64,000 nt of DNA from Fulvivirga marina. GTDB taxonomy: Bacteria > Bacteroidota > Bacteroidia > Cytophagales > Cyclobacteriaceae. The stretch's first letter is position 1. The number at the start of each line of letters is the position of its first letter. The notes beneath the pieces are model-generated. The model saw only the letters and a program-made list of their open reading frames with translations, was not told where the DNA came from and did no database searches. Positions 54,601 to 63,479 of this stretch are shown in pieces. The translations under genes and the position numbers were made by a program. Location of the stretch: contig NZ_JAEUGD010000064.1 in assembly GCF_016775155.1 (NCBI RefSeq), forward strand, positions 337,348 to 401,347, written 5' to 3'.

Positions 54601-55064
54601 ATTGGCAGAACTATGGAGAGGTGTGGCGATTACCTACTTTATCCTTCTTCTATGGACTCGGAGATGATGAAGAGATCTTTGTGGAAATAGGTAAGGGTAA
54701 AGCTATTATTATTAAAAAGCTTTATAAGTCGGCACCTGATGAGAACGGTATCTGTAAAGTTTACTTTGAAATGAATGGCCAGACCCGAGTGCTGGAGGTA
54801 AAGGATAATGGTTTTAAGTCGGATAAAGTTGCTTATGCAAAAGCTTCCGGAGAAAAACAGATTGGTGCGCCATTAATGGGTAAGATTGCAGAAGTTAAGG
54901 TGAAGGAAGGCGAAGCGGTAAAGGAAAACGCACCGCTTTTTGTGATTGAGGCTATGAAAATGGAAACCTCAATCAGTGCGCCGTTTGAAGGTAAGATCAA
55001 AAAAATTTATATCCCTGCCGGAGAAATGGTTGAACAGGATGATATGGTCATTGAGATGGAGTAA
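51618..55064 (+). CDS. pyc: Pyruvate carboxylase
   Basis: 1148 residues, the full single-chain form. Biotin carboxylase with the ATP-grasp loop KAAAGGGGRGMRVV (about 155-168) and QRRFQKVVEIAPS, then the carboxyltransferase domain FTDTTFRDAHQSLLATRVRT (about 540-559) and a C-terminal biotin carrier domain with the biotin lysine K1114 in EAMKMET. It converts pyruvate to oxaloacetate using ATP and bicarbonate, feeding the TCA cycle and gluconeogenesis. Strong promoter-like element upstream. The pirin gene follows 39 bases later and may be co-transcribed. Confidence 0.98.
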   Translation: MSIQLKEIKKLMVANRGEIAIRILRATTELKIRTVTVFTYEDRYSLHRYKADEAYQIGADNDPLKPYLDIEELIAVAKRNGVDAIHPGYGFLSENVRFASRCREEGIIFIGPDPEVMSQLGDKVEAKKIAIKANVPIIEDSKEDLTTAELAFKEAERIGYPVMVKAAAGGGGRGMRVVRSADQLSKAFEEAKNEAEKAFGDDTIFLEKYIDNPKHIEVQIMGDNYGNIVHLFERDCSVQRRFQKVVEIAPSVTLAQETKDKLYSYALSIAHEVNYNNVGTVEFLVDAEENIYFIEVNPRIQVEHTITEEITGVDIVRSQILIAKGYDLADPRIFIRNQEDVKCNGFAIQCRVTTEDPTNNFKPDYGTIIAYRSANGFGIRLDAGNCYAGVTISPFFDSLLVKVSSWGRTLKGASERLERALSEFRVRGVKTNIGFLQNVISNHTFYSGEATVNFIAEHPELFDVPRRLNRGTKLLNYLGNLAVNGNPDVKSTDPTKVFREPKIPQFDRLGGYPEGTKDKLTALGREGFAEWLRNEKKIHFTDTTFRDAHQSLLATRVRTLDMLRVAEGFAKNNPDVFSMEVWGGATFDVCMRFLHENPWDRLKLLRKAMPNLLLQMLLRGSNGVGYKAYPDNLIEKFIEKSAETGIDIFRIFDSLNWVEAMKVSIRTVRERTDSLAEACICYTGDLYKENTKYNLQYYLDLARQLEDEGAHILAIKDMAGLLKPQSAKLLISELKKAVSLPIHLHTHDTSSIQCATYFEAINAGVDVVDVAISSMSGLTSQPNFNSILAGLEGHERQPDFDLKSLNKYANYWEDVREFYYPFESELKAGTAEVYEHEIPGGQYSNLRPQARGLGLEDKFSKIKENYAAVNDLFGDLVKVTPSSKVVGDMAMFMTSNNLTSEDILTKGHTLSFPESVVSLFKGELGQPPGGFPKELSDIILKGEKPFTDRPNAHLEPVDFDKEFKEFQKEFDHYCDELDFLSYKLYPKVFKGLYDHWQNYGEVWRLPTLSFFYGLGDDEEIFVEIGKGKAIIIKKLYKSAPDENGICKVYFEMNGQTRVLEVKDNGFKSDKVAYAKASGEKQIGAPLMGKIAEVKVKEGEAVKENAPLFVIEAMKMETSISAPFEGKIKKIYIPAGEMVEQDDMVIEME

Positions 55065-55103
55065 CGGGACTTTTGTTTCCGTTACTTGAAACTATTTAGT
55101 AGC

Positions 55104-55826
55104 ATGGAAACAATAATACATAAAGCCGAAACCAGGGGAAAGGCCAATCTCGGTTGGCTGGATGCTCATCATACATTCAGTTTTGGGAGTTATCAGGATC
55201 CAGCCAGGACCCAATTTGGTATGTTACGGGTTTTAAATGATGACATTGTATCTGCTGGAGCAGGTTTTGGCACCCACCCTCATAATAATATGGAGATTGT
55301 TTCCATCCCTTTGTCGGGTAGTCTCGAGCATAGAGATAGTATGGGACATACCCAAGTTATACGCACCAATGAGGTGCAGTTGATGTCGGCAGGTAACGGT
55401 GTGCTGCACTCTGAGTATAACCATAGTAAGGAGGAGGTAGTTAATTTTCTTCAGATTTGGGTACTCCCTAAAGTAAAGGATATAAGACCAAAGTATCAGC
55501 AGAAACTGTTTGATCCAGCTGACAGGGCTAATAAAATACAGCCTGTTGTGGGGCCAGATGGCGGGGATACTCTGAAAATCAATCAGGATGCGTATTTTTC
55601 ACTGGGTAACTTTGAGGCTGAATACGAAACTAGCTACAAGCTGCATTCCGATAATAATGGTGTTTATATATTTATCATTGAAGGGGAGGTTGAAGTTGCT
55701 GGTGAGTCTATGGAGAGAAGAGATGGTATAGGCGTTTGGGAAATAACCGAGATTCCACTGAGGTCATTAAGCAAGACGGAACTTCTATTGATAGAAGTTC
55801 CAATGACTACCGAAGGCCACTTGTAA
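55104..55826 (+). CDS. Pirin family protein
   Basis: 240 residues from ATG 55104 (TTG 55086 adds six). Double-cupin fold; the N-terminal metal site is visible in FGTHPHNNMEIVSIPLSGSLEHRDSMG, and GNGVLHSEYNHSKEEVVNFLQIWVLP is a family signature. Some pirins act as quercetinases, others modulate enzymes; in Serratia a pirin influences the pyruvate dehydrogenase, which makes its position next to pyruvate carboxylase suggestive. That link is inference only. Confidence 0.93.
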   Translation: METIIHKAETRGKANLGWLDAHHTFSFGSYQDPARTQFGMLRVLNDDIVSAGAGFGTHPHNNMEIVSIPLSGSLEHRDSMGHTQVIRTNEVQLMSAGNGVLHSEYNHSKEEVVNFLQIWVLPKVKDIRPKYQQKLFDPADRANKIQPVVGPDGGDTLKINQDAYFSLGNFEAEYETSYKLHSDNNGVYIFIIEGEVEVAGESMERRDGIGVWEITEIPLRSLSKTELLLIEVPMTTEGHL

Positions 55827-55828
55827 TT

Positions 55829-56575
55829 CTATTTGCTTTCAGATTCTCTTTCGACGATGGCTTTCATTGCGTTGAAAACCTTTTCTTTTAATAAGGGTAG
55901 TTCTGATAGAGTATATCCTAGCGTATCTACCTCTTCTCCAAATATTACTTTTATTTTTCCGGGCTTTACATTTAAGGTGCTGGGAGGCATGAGCCTGCCA
56001 GCGTTAGTAATTACTATAGGCATAATAGGGGCACCAGCTTCAATAGCTATTCTGAATGCACCATCATAAAAGGGTTGTAAAGGTTTGCCAGTTCGGTTTT
56101 GTGTTCCTTCCGGGAAAATCAGGATAGAAATTCCCTCACTTAAAACCTGTTTTAATTTCTTTACACTCTTCTTTCTGCTCTCAGTGTTGGATCTATCGAC
56201 TATTATTGCGGCAACTTTTGCAATCAATCCAAAAACGGGTATTTTAAGTAACTCCTTTTTGGCTAAAGGGCGAAACTGTGTAGGTACACCTAGGCAAAGA
56301 CCCGGTACATCTAAAAACGAGGTATGGTTGCACGTATAGATATAGGACTTCTCGCGATCAACATTTTTTCGGTTGACAATTTCATACTTAATGAAGTTGA
56401 GCTTACTGAAGATCCATGACCATGACCTTAAACCAAAGTAAGTTATGCTTCCATACTTTTCACCCAGAAGAATAGGAAAGATTATAATTGGTAGGAGTAT
56501 AATCATGAAAGTGGTAAAGACAAGCAATACCCAACCTACATATATTTTTGATGCTATTTGTTTAAGTGTTTTCAT
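55829..56575 (-). CDS. 1-acyl-glycerol-3-phosphate acyltransferase family protein
   Basis: 248 residues. An N-terminal membrane region (about 8-38), the catalytic NHTSFLD box (H-x4-D, about 84-90), and FPEGTQNRTGKPLQPF (about 152-167), the phosphate-binding region. These are the PlsC motifs; the protein adds the second acyl chain to make phosphatidic acid, or acts on ornithine lipid precursors. It is convergent with the pirin gene (2 bases apart) and divergent from the TPR-CHAT gene. Confidence 0.93.
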   Translation of the reverse strand: MKTLKQIASKIYVGWVLLVFTTFMIILLPIIIFPILLGEKYGSITYFGLRSWSWIFSKLNFIKYEIVNRKNVDREKSYIYTCNHTSFLDVPGLCLGVPTQFRPLAKKELLKIPVFGLIAKVAAIIVDRSNTESRKKSVKKLKQVLSEGISILIFPEGTQNRTGKPLQPFYDGAFRIAIEAGAPIMPIVITNAGRLMPPSTLNVKPGKIKVIFGEEVDTLGYTLSELPLLKEKVFNAMKAIVERESESK

Positions 56576-56658
56576 TGGGGCGCCAAATTACAAAAAGCTT
56601 TTTAATTATAATTAATGAATATCTTTTTCTATCTTTTAATACATTTTTTATAATAAAG

Positions 56659-59484
56659 ATGAGATATGTCTATATAATAGTTTTATGCCTGCCTTTGGTT
56701 GTAGTTACTCAGGAAGGTTATGGGCAGATAGGTAAGCTGCTTAAAGATAAAGCTAAGAACTTAGCCTCTGGTGACAGGCTAAACCTATTAAAAAATGCCG
56801 CTTCAGCAAAACTGGATGAGGCCAGAAATAACTTTGATTCTACTAGTTTTAGCTATGCCATTTCTCTTAATGATAATTCAGACCTTTATGATGTTAGGGA
56901 GAAAGGGGAAGTTTTTTTAAAGGCATATTCAAATCTCGGGAAAAACGAAACAGAAAAAGAAGAGTGGGAAAAGGCCCGGGACTTGTTGGATAAAGGGGAG
57001 GGGTTTTATGCTAGTGGCTACTATGCTATGGCGGAAAGGGTTTTGCTAGCTTCCAAAATCAAATATGAAGCCAATGGACTCAAAGATGATGTCAACTACT
57101 CAAAAGCCTTGTCTACATTGGGGTTGCTTTATAGTACAATGGGGCGCTATACTACAGCTGAGGAGTATATTTTGAATGCACTTGACTTAAGAAAAGCAGA
57201 TAAGAATGGTTATGGGGCTTCATTAAACAACCTGGCCGTACTCTATAAAGAGACTGGTAAGTACAATGAGTCTGAGAAGCTCATCAAGGAAGCTTCCGAA
57301 ACTTTGAAGACAGTGCATGAAAGGGAGAGCATGCCTTATGCTATAGCGTTGAACAATGAAGCCATGTTATACCAGGCCATGGGAAGGTATGGGCAAGCTG
57401 AAAAAATACTTGATGAAGCAATAGGAATATCAGCAAACCTCCAAAATGAAAAATCTGGAAATCATCAGAAATTTCTCACCAATCAGGCGCTCCTTTATCA
57501 GGAGATAGGACAATACGAGCTGGCTGAGAATGCTTTCAGGGGACTGATCAAGCTAAAGGAGAGGAGGTTTGGTAAAAAGCATCCTGACTATGCTCATATA
57601 CTAAATAACCTGGCGGCTTTGTACATGCAAATGGGTAAATATGATGAGGTAGAACCTTTGCTTAAAGAAGCCATTGAGATATACGAGAGGAAATTCGGAA
57701 AGGAACATAGACTGTATGCGGGAGCCATTAGCGATCTTGGGAATTTTTATAGGTTTAAGGAAGATTATGAAGCTTCGAAGCCTCTGCTAATTGAGACTCT
57801 GGAGATACGAGAGAAAATATTGGGAGAAAAACACCCTCAATTTGTTCAGTCAAAGGAGAATCTGGCCATCTTATACTGGAAAATGAGAGACCATGAAAAG
57901 GCAGTGAAATTATATACATCAGCGTTGGATCAGTCATTGTCTTTTATTAATGAGTACTTTCCTCCGATGAGTGAAGCTGAAAAAACCAAATACTGGGACA
58001 AGCTACGTCCCCGATTCGAGAGATTTTATTCATTTGTTTCAGAGGCCCCTGATCATACAGGCTCATTATTGTTGAAGGCATATAACTACCATGTCGCAAC
58101 AAAAGGGCTGCTCTTAAAGTCCACTAACAAGATAAAACAGAAAATACTGAAAAGTGACGATGAAAACCTGAAAAATTTGTATCTGGAATGGCTCGATCAG
58201 AAAGAAACATTGGCCAGGCTGTACTCCTATTCTCAGGAAGAGTTGCATGAACAGCATATCAATAGGGATTCACTGGAAAGGGCTGTCAATGATAATGAAA
58301 AGCTCCTTTCTCTGCAATCTGATGTGTTTTCTGGTGAGTATACAGCAAATGCCATAGGTTTTGAAGAGGTACAGCAAAAGCTAAAACCTGGAGAAGCAGC
58401 CGTGGAATTTGTCAGGTTCAGAGGTTTTAATAATACATTTACAAATGAAGTAAAGTATCTTGTTTTTGTAGCGACGAAAGATGGCACTGAACCTCGGAAA
58501 GTACTATTGGAAAACGGGGTGCAGCTTGAGGGACGTTATTTTAAGTATTATAACAATGCAATCCATCAAAAGCTTGTCGATGAATATTCTTACAACCAGT
58601 ATTGGGCACCAATTGAGCCCCTCCTTGAGGGCGTGAAGCAGGTCTATCTGTCTCCTGATGGTATTTATAATCAATTGAGTATGAATACCCTTCAAAAAGC
58701 TTCGGGAGAGTACTTGATGAATGATCATGATTTTTACATTATAGGCAGCACGAGAATGCTTGTGGAATATCAGCCAAATAACTCTACAGTCAAGTCAGCT
58801 TACCTTATAGGTTACCCGGAGTATGGAGGAAATATACCATTATTGCTGGGTACAAAAGCTGAAATTGCGAATATCAGCAAAATATTGGCAACTAAAAGTT
58901 ACAAAATCACAACTATAAGTGATGTGAAAGCCACGGAAACCAGGTTCAAGGCTATAAATGATGCTAAGATACTCCATATAGCTACCCATGGGTATTTCCT
59001 TGAAGATAACCAGTTAAAGGGAGATAAGGTTTTTGGAGTGAGTATTGAAAGTGCAAGAGGTAACCCTTTGCTAAGGGCTGGTCTGTTGTTGACCAATGCG
59101 GGTAATGTAATTAGTAATGAGGCAAGTCAGAGCCTGGAGAGTGATGATAATGGTATACTTACGGCTTTTGAGGCCATGAATATGTCGTTGGATAAAACAG
59201 ATTTGGTAGTGCTCAGTGCCTGTGAGACTGCAGTGGGTGATATTAAGGCAGGTGAAGGGGTTTATGGATTGCAAAGAGCTTTTCTGGTAGCAGGAGCCGA
59301 TGCCATAATTATGAGTCTTTGGAAGGTAGACGATAATGCTACCCAGGAATTGATGACAAAATTTTATAGCAACTGGCTTAAAACAGGGAATAAGCATCAG
59401 GCTTTTAAAGCCGCTCAAGTGGAACTTAAAGGCAAATATAAAGAGCCTTATTACTGGGGAGCTTTTATCCTCATTGGAAGTTGA
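56659..59484 (+). CDS. Exported TPR-CHAT protein (caspase-like protease fold)
   Basis: 941 residues from ATG 56659, the first Met that gives a Sec signal (MRYVYIIVLCLPLVVVTQEGYGQ); the frame extends back to 56566, overlapping the acyltransferase start. About eight TPR repeats (about 110-430, such as YGASLNNLAVLYKETGKYNESEKLI) lead to a linker with a coiled coil and a C-terminal CHAT domain. The caspase-type dyad is visible: H777 in IATHGYF and C855 in LSACETAVGD, with GAD and SLWKVDD following. CHAT domains are proteases related to separase and caspase. Signal peptide places it outside the cytoplasm. A terminator follows. Confidence 0.92.
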   Translation: MRYVYIIVLCLPLVVVTQEGYGQIGKLLKDKAKNLASGDRLNLLKNAASAKLDEARNNFDSTSFSYAISLNDNSDLYDVREKGEVFLKAYSNLGKNETEKEEWEKARDLLDKGEGFYASGYYAMAERVLLASKIKYEANGLKDDVNYSKALSTLGLLYSTMGRYTTAEEYILNALDLRKADKNGYGASLNNLAVLYKETGKYNESEKLIKEASETLKTVHERESMPYAIALNNEAMLYQAMGRYGQAEKILDEAIGISANLQNEKSGNHQKFLTNQALLYQEIGQYELAENAFRGLIKLKERRFGKKHPDYAHILNNLAALYMQMGKYDEVEPLLKEAIEIYERKFGKEHRLYAGAISDLGNFYRFKEDYEASKPLLIETLEIREKILGEKHPQFVQSKENLAILYWKMRDHEKAVKLYTSALDQSLSFINEYFPPMSEAEKTKYWDKLRPRFERFYSFVSEAPDHTGSLLLKAYNYHVATKGLLLKSTNKIKQKILKSDDENLKNLYLEWLDQKETLARLYSYSQEELHEQHINRDSLERAVNDNEKLLSLQSDVFSGEYTANAIGFEEVQQKLKPGEAAVEFVRFRGFNNTFTNEVKYLVFVATKDGTEPRKVLLENGVQLEGRYFKYYNNAIHQKLVDEYSYNQYWAPIEPLLEGVKQVYLSPDGIYNQLSMNTLQKASGEYLMNDHDFYIIGSTRMLVEYQPNNSTVKSAYLIGYPEYGGNIPLLLGTKAEIANISKILATKSYKITTISDVKATETRFKAINDAKILHIATHGYFLEDNQLKGDKVFGVSIESARGNPLLRAGLLLTNAGNVISNEASQSLESDDNGILTAFEAMNMSLDKTDLVVLSACETAVGDIKAGEGVYGLQRAFLVAGADAIIMSLWKVDDNATQELMTKFYSNWLKTGNKHQAFKAAQVELKGKYKEPYYWGAFILIGS

Positions 59485-59812
59485 TTATTTGATTTGGCTA
59501 AATGCTTTTTGGTTAGTAAATTTAAGTAATTAAATAAAAAATGTATAACCTCTTTGCTTGCATGAGGCTGCTCTGAAAGACAGCCTCATTTTTTTAACTT
59601 TCATTGAAAGCGCTAAAGCTTTTAAGTGTTTTGAAAGAAATGTGAGCAATGGAGGTTAACGCCATTGTATTTTCTATACTTTGAATGAATATAAAATAAT
59701 ATTCAACTGGATAAGAAGATTGCAATATCAAAGCTACCAGTTCATTTTATTCTATTAAATCCCTGATTTTGAATTTTCTGGAGCGTCTGGTGATGATAGG
59801 AAATACAAGGTT
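59485..59812. other. Intergenic region with terminator
   Basis: 328 bases between convergent genes. Besides the terminator at 59562-59595 there is a small palindrome, CTTTCATTGAAAG (59598-59610). No gene or RNA was recognised. Confidence 0.45.
59562..59595 (+). terminator. Rho-independent terminator of the TPR-CHAT gene
   Basis: ATGAGGCTG (59562-59570) pairs with CAGCCTCAT (59581-59589), nine base pairs around CTCTGAAAGA, followed by a run of T to 59595. It is 78 bases after the stop. Confidence 0.88.
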
Positions 59813-60571
59813 TCACTTGCCTTCTTCAATAGCCTCAAAGTCGTTAAGGCATCTGTTCACTGCGACCGCTATCTCATATTCCGTAGCGCGGCCTATAAAT
59901 GAATCTTCAAGCTTACAGAAGTTCATAAACTCTTCAACTTTGTCTTCCGGTAAGCCAGTGAGTTCAATAACTACACTTTCGTTGTACTTCGCTTTTATAA
60001 GGTTTTGATAATTTTCCTGTTGTTGGTATTCAGCAAGCTTTCGTTGTTCCTTAACCTCTCTGCTAAACTTGCTGTGTATAAAGGATATTGGGTTCATCAG
60101 GTTCGGTTTCACTTCTTTAGTAGGGCCGTAGTAAAAACCAGGAAGCTGTATTCCCTTTTTCTCAGATTCAATAGGTACATCCATGGCAATCATGGCTTTT
60201 TTTAGTGCCTGCTCATCCTTATAAGCAAAGACCTTAACAGGCTGTAGTTCCATGGTGGAGGTATTCAGTTCAATAGTAACATTGATCCTGTCTGTGGTGA
60301 CCTGTTCTTTCAAAGTGAACATATAAGGCTCAAAACCAATGGCTGAGAATTGAATAGTATCCGATTTAGTCATATTGATCCAAAAGCGACCTTCCGTATT
60401 ACTAACAGTACCTTTGCCTAATGCCCTGTTGACTATGTGAACATAGGGTACGGGCTCTTTTGTGCCCGCTTCTATGATTGTACCTGTTATCTCTATGTTT
60501 TTATCCTGCCCAAATACGAGAGTGATTGAAAAGAGCAAACTAACTAGAATTGAGAAAAAATATCTGGTCAT
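59813..60571 (-). CDS. Secreted CarboxypepD_reg-like domain protein
   Basis: 252 residues. Signal peptide MTRYFFSILVSLLFSITLVFGQ, then a carboxypeptidase-regulatory-like domain (about 25-112: ITGTIIEAGTKEPVPYVHIV, GTVSNTEGRFWI, FSAIGFEPY) and a polar helical C-terminal half without recognised motif. Small proteins of this design are widespread in Bacteroidota; their role is unknown. A TAACTTTG -7 box (CAAAGTTA at 60584-60591 on the plus strand) lies 12 bases upstream of its ATG. Confidence 0.82.
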   Translation of the reverse strand: MTRYFFSILVSLLFSITLVFGQDKNIEITGTIIEAGTKEPVPYVHIVNRALGKGTVSNTEGRFWINMTKSDTIQFSAIGFEPYMFTLKEQVTTDRINVTIELNTSTMELQPVKVFAYKDEQALKKAMIAMDVPIESEKKGIQLPGFYYGPTKEVKPNLMNPISFIHSKFSREVKEQRKLAEYQQQENYQNLIKAKYNESVVIELTGLPEDKVEEFMNFCKLEDSFIGRATEYEIAVAVNRCLNDFEAIEEGK

Positions 60572-60583
60572 AATTGAAGTTAC

Positions 60584-60591
60584 GCAAAGTT
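60584..60591 (-). promoter_or_regulatory. -7 promoter box of the CarboxypepD_reg gene
   Basis: The minus strand reads TAACTTTG, an exact TAnnTTTG match, 12 bases before the ATG at 60571. The leader would be only a few bases long. Confidence 0.45.
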
Positions 60592-60695
60592 AACGGAAAG
60601 GATTCTTATAATATTACATCTTTTGTCCGAATATCGAGAAGATGGTTCATATGAAGTTGTAAATTTTTATCTTTACCGTATAAAATCCATCCATA

Positions 60696-62471
60696 ATGAA
60701 GAAAATACAATTACTCATTTTTTTGTTTGTCTATAGTTTAATTGGTTTTAGTCAGGAGTATAACGAGCGATATGAGCTGTTAAATTTGGGAAGGAAAGTA
60801 AATACCGGCTACCATGAGGGAGCCCCTGTTATCTCAGCCGATGGTAAAACCCTGTACTTTTTTGTGCACAATCACCCTGACAACACATATGGTAAAGAGG
60901 GAAGTCAGGATATCTGGTATGCTGAGCTTGGGCCTGACGGAGAGTGGGGAGAGGCAAAGCATATGGACAAGCCTCTAAATCAGCACCATTCTAATCAGGT
61001 ATTTACAGTCATGCCGGATGGTAACACACTTTTTATCAGGGGAGGTTCTTCACGTAATTCCAAGGGGTTCTCGTTTACCAGAAAGAGTGGCGGTGAATGG
61101 GGTAAACCTGATGAGATCAAGGTTGATGACTTCAGGAGTATGAATAAAGGTAAGTTTTATGGTGCTACCATGTCATCTGATGGTAAATACATGATTTTAT
61201 ACATGAGTGAGAAAGAGAATGGCACTTTTAGTGATTTGTATTTTAGTAAAGCTGTAGGTGATGGCGATTGGTCAAGGCCAGTGTTGTTGCCTAAAAATAT
61301 TAATACCGGTAGAGATGAGTTTGCTCCCTATCTGGCTCCGGATAATAAAACGATGTATTATTCCAGTACACGTAAGGATATGGGCTTAGGTAATGCCGAC
61401 ATTTATAAAACAGTAAGGCTTGACGATACCTGGTTGAAATGGTCAGATCCGGTTAATGTGGGGCGTCCGCTAAACACACGGGCTTTTGATTCTTATATGT
61501 CAATAGATAATTCAGGGAATGTATTTACCGCACAGTCGGGTAATGCCATTGATGGCGGAAACCTTGATATTTTCGGGCTTAAAGAGAAAGATATAAAAAT
61601 TCGCTTGAGAGGAGTTGTACTCGATGCTAAAAGCAAATCAGGGGTTATGGCTTCTCTGGCAATTGGACTTGTTAATGATACAGATACTCTGGTGGAAAGT
61701 TCTGGAGATGGAAGCTATCAGACAAAGCTGATTGGTGAAGGGAATTACCATATTAGGGTGAGTGCAGAAGGTTACTATCCAGATGAAGCTCAACTATCTA
61801 TAAAGGATGTTTTTAGAGATACGACAGTAATACAGGATTTTGTGCTTAAACCTGTCAAACGTAATACATTACTTACGGGAACGGTGTACAATGCAAAAAC
61901 TGAAGAGCCACTGACAGCTAAAGTGGAGATAATACACAAGTCGGATAAAAAGGCAATTTATAAGAAAGAGTCTCCAAAGGGTTACTTTGAAAAGGAATTG
62001 GATAAAAAGGGGTGGTATTTTATTGCAGCCTCAGCTGAAGGGTTTATTAATGCTACTGATAGCGTGAGAAATGCCGATGATGGCAGTCTTTTGAATAAGG
62101 ACCTTTATCTTACACCCATAGAGATTGGTACTACAGTAAGGTTGAATAATATATTTTTCGATTTCGATAAAACCACGCTAAAGTCTGAATCTTATGTGGA
62201 ATTGGATAAAGTTGTAGATTTTCTAAATGACAACTCGTCGGTTGAAATAGAAATAGCCGGTCATACTGATAGTAAGGGCTCTGACGATTATAACCTTAAC
62301 CTGTCTCAGGGTAGGGCTCAGGCGGTGGTCGATTATCTGATTGGACAGGGTATTGATGAATATCGCCTGGTAGCGAAGGGTTATGGGGAGACTGTACCAC
62401 TCGAAACCAATGAAACCGATGAAGGACGTGCAATTAACCGTCGCGTTGAGTTCACTGTTTTGAAAAAATAA
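60696..62471 (+). CDS. OmpA family protein with PD40 repeats and CarboxypepD_reg domain
   Basis: 591 residues. Signal peptide MKKIQLLIFLFVYSLIGFSQ, PD40/WD-like propeller repeats (about 40-290: GAPVISADGKTLYFFVHN, FAPYLAPDNKTMYYSSTRKD, GLGNADIYKTVR), two CarboxypepD_reg-like segments (about 300-475) and a C-terminal OmpA domain (about 485-590) with the peptidoglycan-binding IAGHTDSKGSDDYNLNLSQGRA and RRVEFTV. It links the outer membrane to peptidoglycan; similar proteins occur with the type IX secretion and gliding machinery. That connection is not shown here. Confidence 0.93.
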   Translation: MKKIQLLIFLFVYSLIGFSQEYNERYELLNLGRKVNTGYHEGAPVISADGKTLYFFVHNHPDNTYGKEGSQDIWYAELGPDGEWGEAKHMDKPLNQHHSNQVFTVMPDGNTLFIRGGSSRNSKGFSFTRKSGGEWGKPDEIKVDDFRSMNKGKFYGATMSSDGKYMILYMSEKENGTFSDLYFSKAVGDGDWSRPVLLPKNINTGRDEFAPYLAPDNKTMYYSSTRKDMGLGNADIYKTVRLDDTWLKWSDPVNVGRPLNTRAFDSYMSIDNSGNVFTAQSGNAIDGGNLDIFGLKEKDIKIRLRGVVLDAKSKSGVMASLAIGLVNDTDTLVESSGDGSYQTKLIGEGNYHIRVSAEGYYPDEAQLSIKDVFRDTTVIQDFVLKPVKRNTLLTGTVYNAKTEEPLTAKVEIIHKSDKKAIYKKESPKGYFEKELDKKGWYFIAASAEGFINATDSVRNADDGSLLNKDLYLTPIEIGTTVRLNNIFFDFDKTTLKSESYVELDKVVDFLNDNSSVEIEIAGHTDSKGSDDYNLNLSQGRAQAVVDYLIGQGIDEYRLVAKGYGETVPLETNETDEGRAINRRVEFTVLKK

Positions 62472-62478
62472 AAACTTA

Positions 62479-62907
62479 ATGGAACAAAGACTCTCTATTA
62501 TAACTCTTGGGGTGAATGACCTTAAAAAGGCAGAGCAGTTTTACGCTGAAAAGTTTGGGTGGAGTAAGACAGATGAAAGCAATGAAAGTATCATTTTTAT
62601 GCAACTCAACGGGATCAAACTAGCCTTGTATTCTAATGCAGGCTTGGCCGAAGATGCTTCTATGAACGGTCAAAAAGTGGATGAAAATACGTTCAAGGGG
62701 TTTACCCTCGCATTTTGTACTCGCACAGAGCAAGAGGTAGATGATTTGTTTGAAGGCTTTGAAAAACAGGGTGTCAAAATAGTTAAAAAACCGGAAAAGG
62801 TTTTCTGGGGTGGTTACAGTGGGTATATAGCTGACCCGGATGGTAACCTTTGGGAGATTGCTTTTAACCCCTACCTGGAGATAGATGAGGGAGGAAATAT
62901 TAAATAA
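62479..62907 (+). CDS. VOC family protein (glyoxalase/dioxygenase fold)
   Basis: 142 residues with two beta-alpha-beta-beta-beta modules: LSIITLGVNDLKKAEQFYAEKFGW at the start and VFWGGYSGYIADPDGNLWEIAFNP near the end, the latter with the metal-ligand glutamate. The activity cannot be told from sequence. It starts 7 bases after the OmpA gene, so it is probably in the same transcript, though a functional link is unlikely. A hairpin with T-run follows. Confidence 0.92.
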   Translation: MEQRLSIITLGVNDLKKAEQFYAEKFGWSKTDESNESIIFMQLNGIKLALYSNAGLAEDASMNGQKVDENTFKGFTLAFCTRTEQEVDDLFEGFEKQGVKIVKKPEKVFWGGYSGYIADPDGNLWEIAFNPYLEIDEGGNIK

Positions 62908-62934
62908 CATTTGCAAACGCCATTGTTTAAGCAG

Positions 62935-62969
62935 ATCCGGTAATCTAAAATTATCGGATTTGTTTTTTT
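62935..62969 (+). terminator. Rho-independent terminator
   Basis: ATCCGGTAAT (62935-62944) pairs with ATTATCGGAT (62950-62959), ten pairs with one G-U, loop CTAAA, then TTGTTTTTTTA. It ends the OmpA-VOC unit. Confidence 0.85.
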
Positions 62970-63085
62970 ATATACCTGGTGGTGATAATAGAAGTCATAT
63001 TAGAGCATGATCTGGAATGCTTGACCAGTCTGGTTTTGAGTTAAACCGAGATGTTTGCTAGATAAAGAAACTGAAGTTATCTTTC

Positions 63086-63448
63086 CTAATCAACATACTC
63101 CTGCTTTTTTACCAGAGCAAAAAAGTCATTGTCAATCGGAAGGTAGCCATATTCATAACAGAAGTAGTAAATGGCTCCTGCCTTGGTTGTATAAGTGTTT
63201 GTAAAATAGTTAAAGTCGAAGCCCTTTTCGGCAAGCTTGCTACGGTGGGTTTTTGATTTGCCATTGGGATTTAAACTCATCAAAATTCTACGATTTTTAC
63301 GAAGGATGTTATTGATGTTGCGAATGTAGTTTGTGCCATCGCTATTTAATTTGTTGTTGTAGGAGTTTCTACACTGATCAGAGCAGAATTTTTTATCAAT
63401 CCTGCCAAAAATTTTTGTCCCACATTCGAGACATGTTTTTTCTTGCAT
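63086..63448 (-). CDS. Small zinc-finger protein (DUF2116-like)
   Basis: 120 residues. The N-terminus has a treble-clef-like zinc site: CLECGTKIFGRIDKKFCSDQC gives CxxC and CxxxC, as in DUF2116/FCS-type fingers, followed by RNSYNNK. The rest is basic (KSKTHRSKLAEKGF) and probably binds nucleic acid. Function unknown. Upstream lies a 22-bp perfect palindrome that overlaps a TACGTTTG -7 box on this strand, so the gene may be repressed from there. It is divergent from ssb. Confidence 0.78.
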   Translation of the reverse strand: MQEKTCLECGTKIFGRIDKKFCSDQCRNSYNNKLNSDGTNYIRNINNILRKNRRILMSLNPNGKSKTHRSKLAEKGFDFNYFTNTYTTKAGAIYYFCYEYGYLPIDNDFFALVKKQEYVD

Positions 63449-63479
63449 TTTGTGAAATGTTGACTTTTAGTTATTTATC

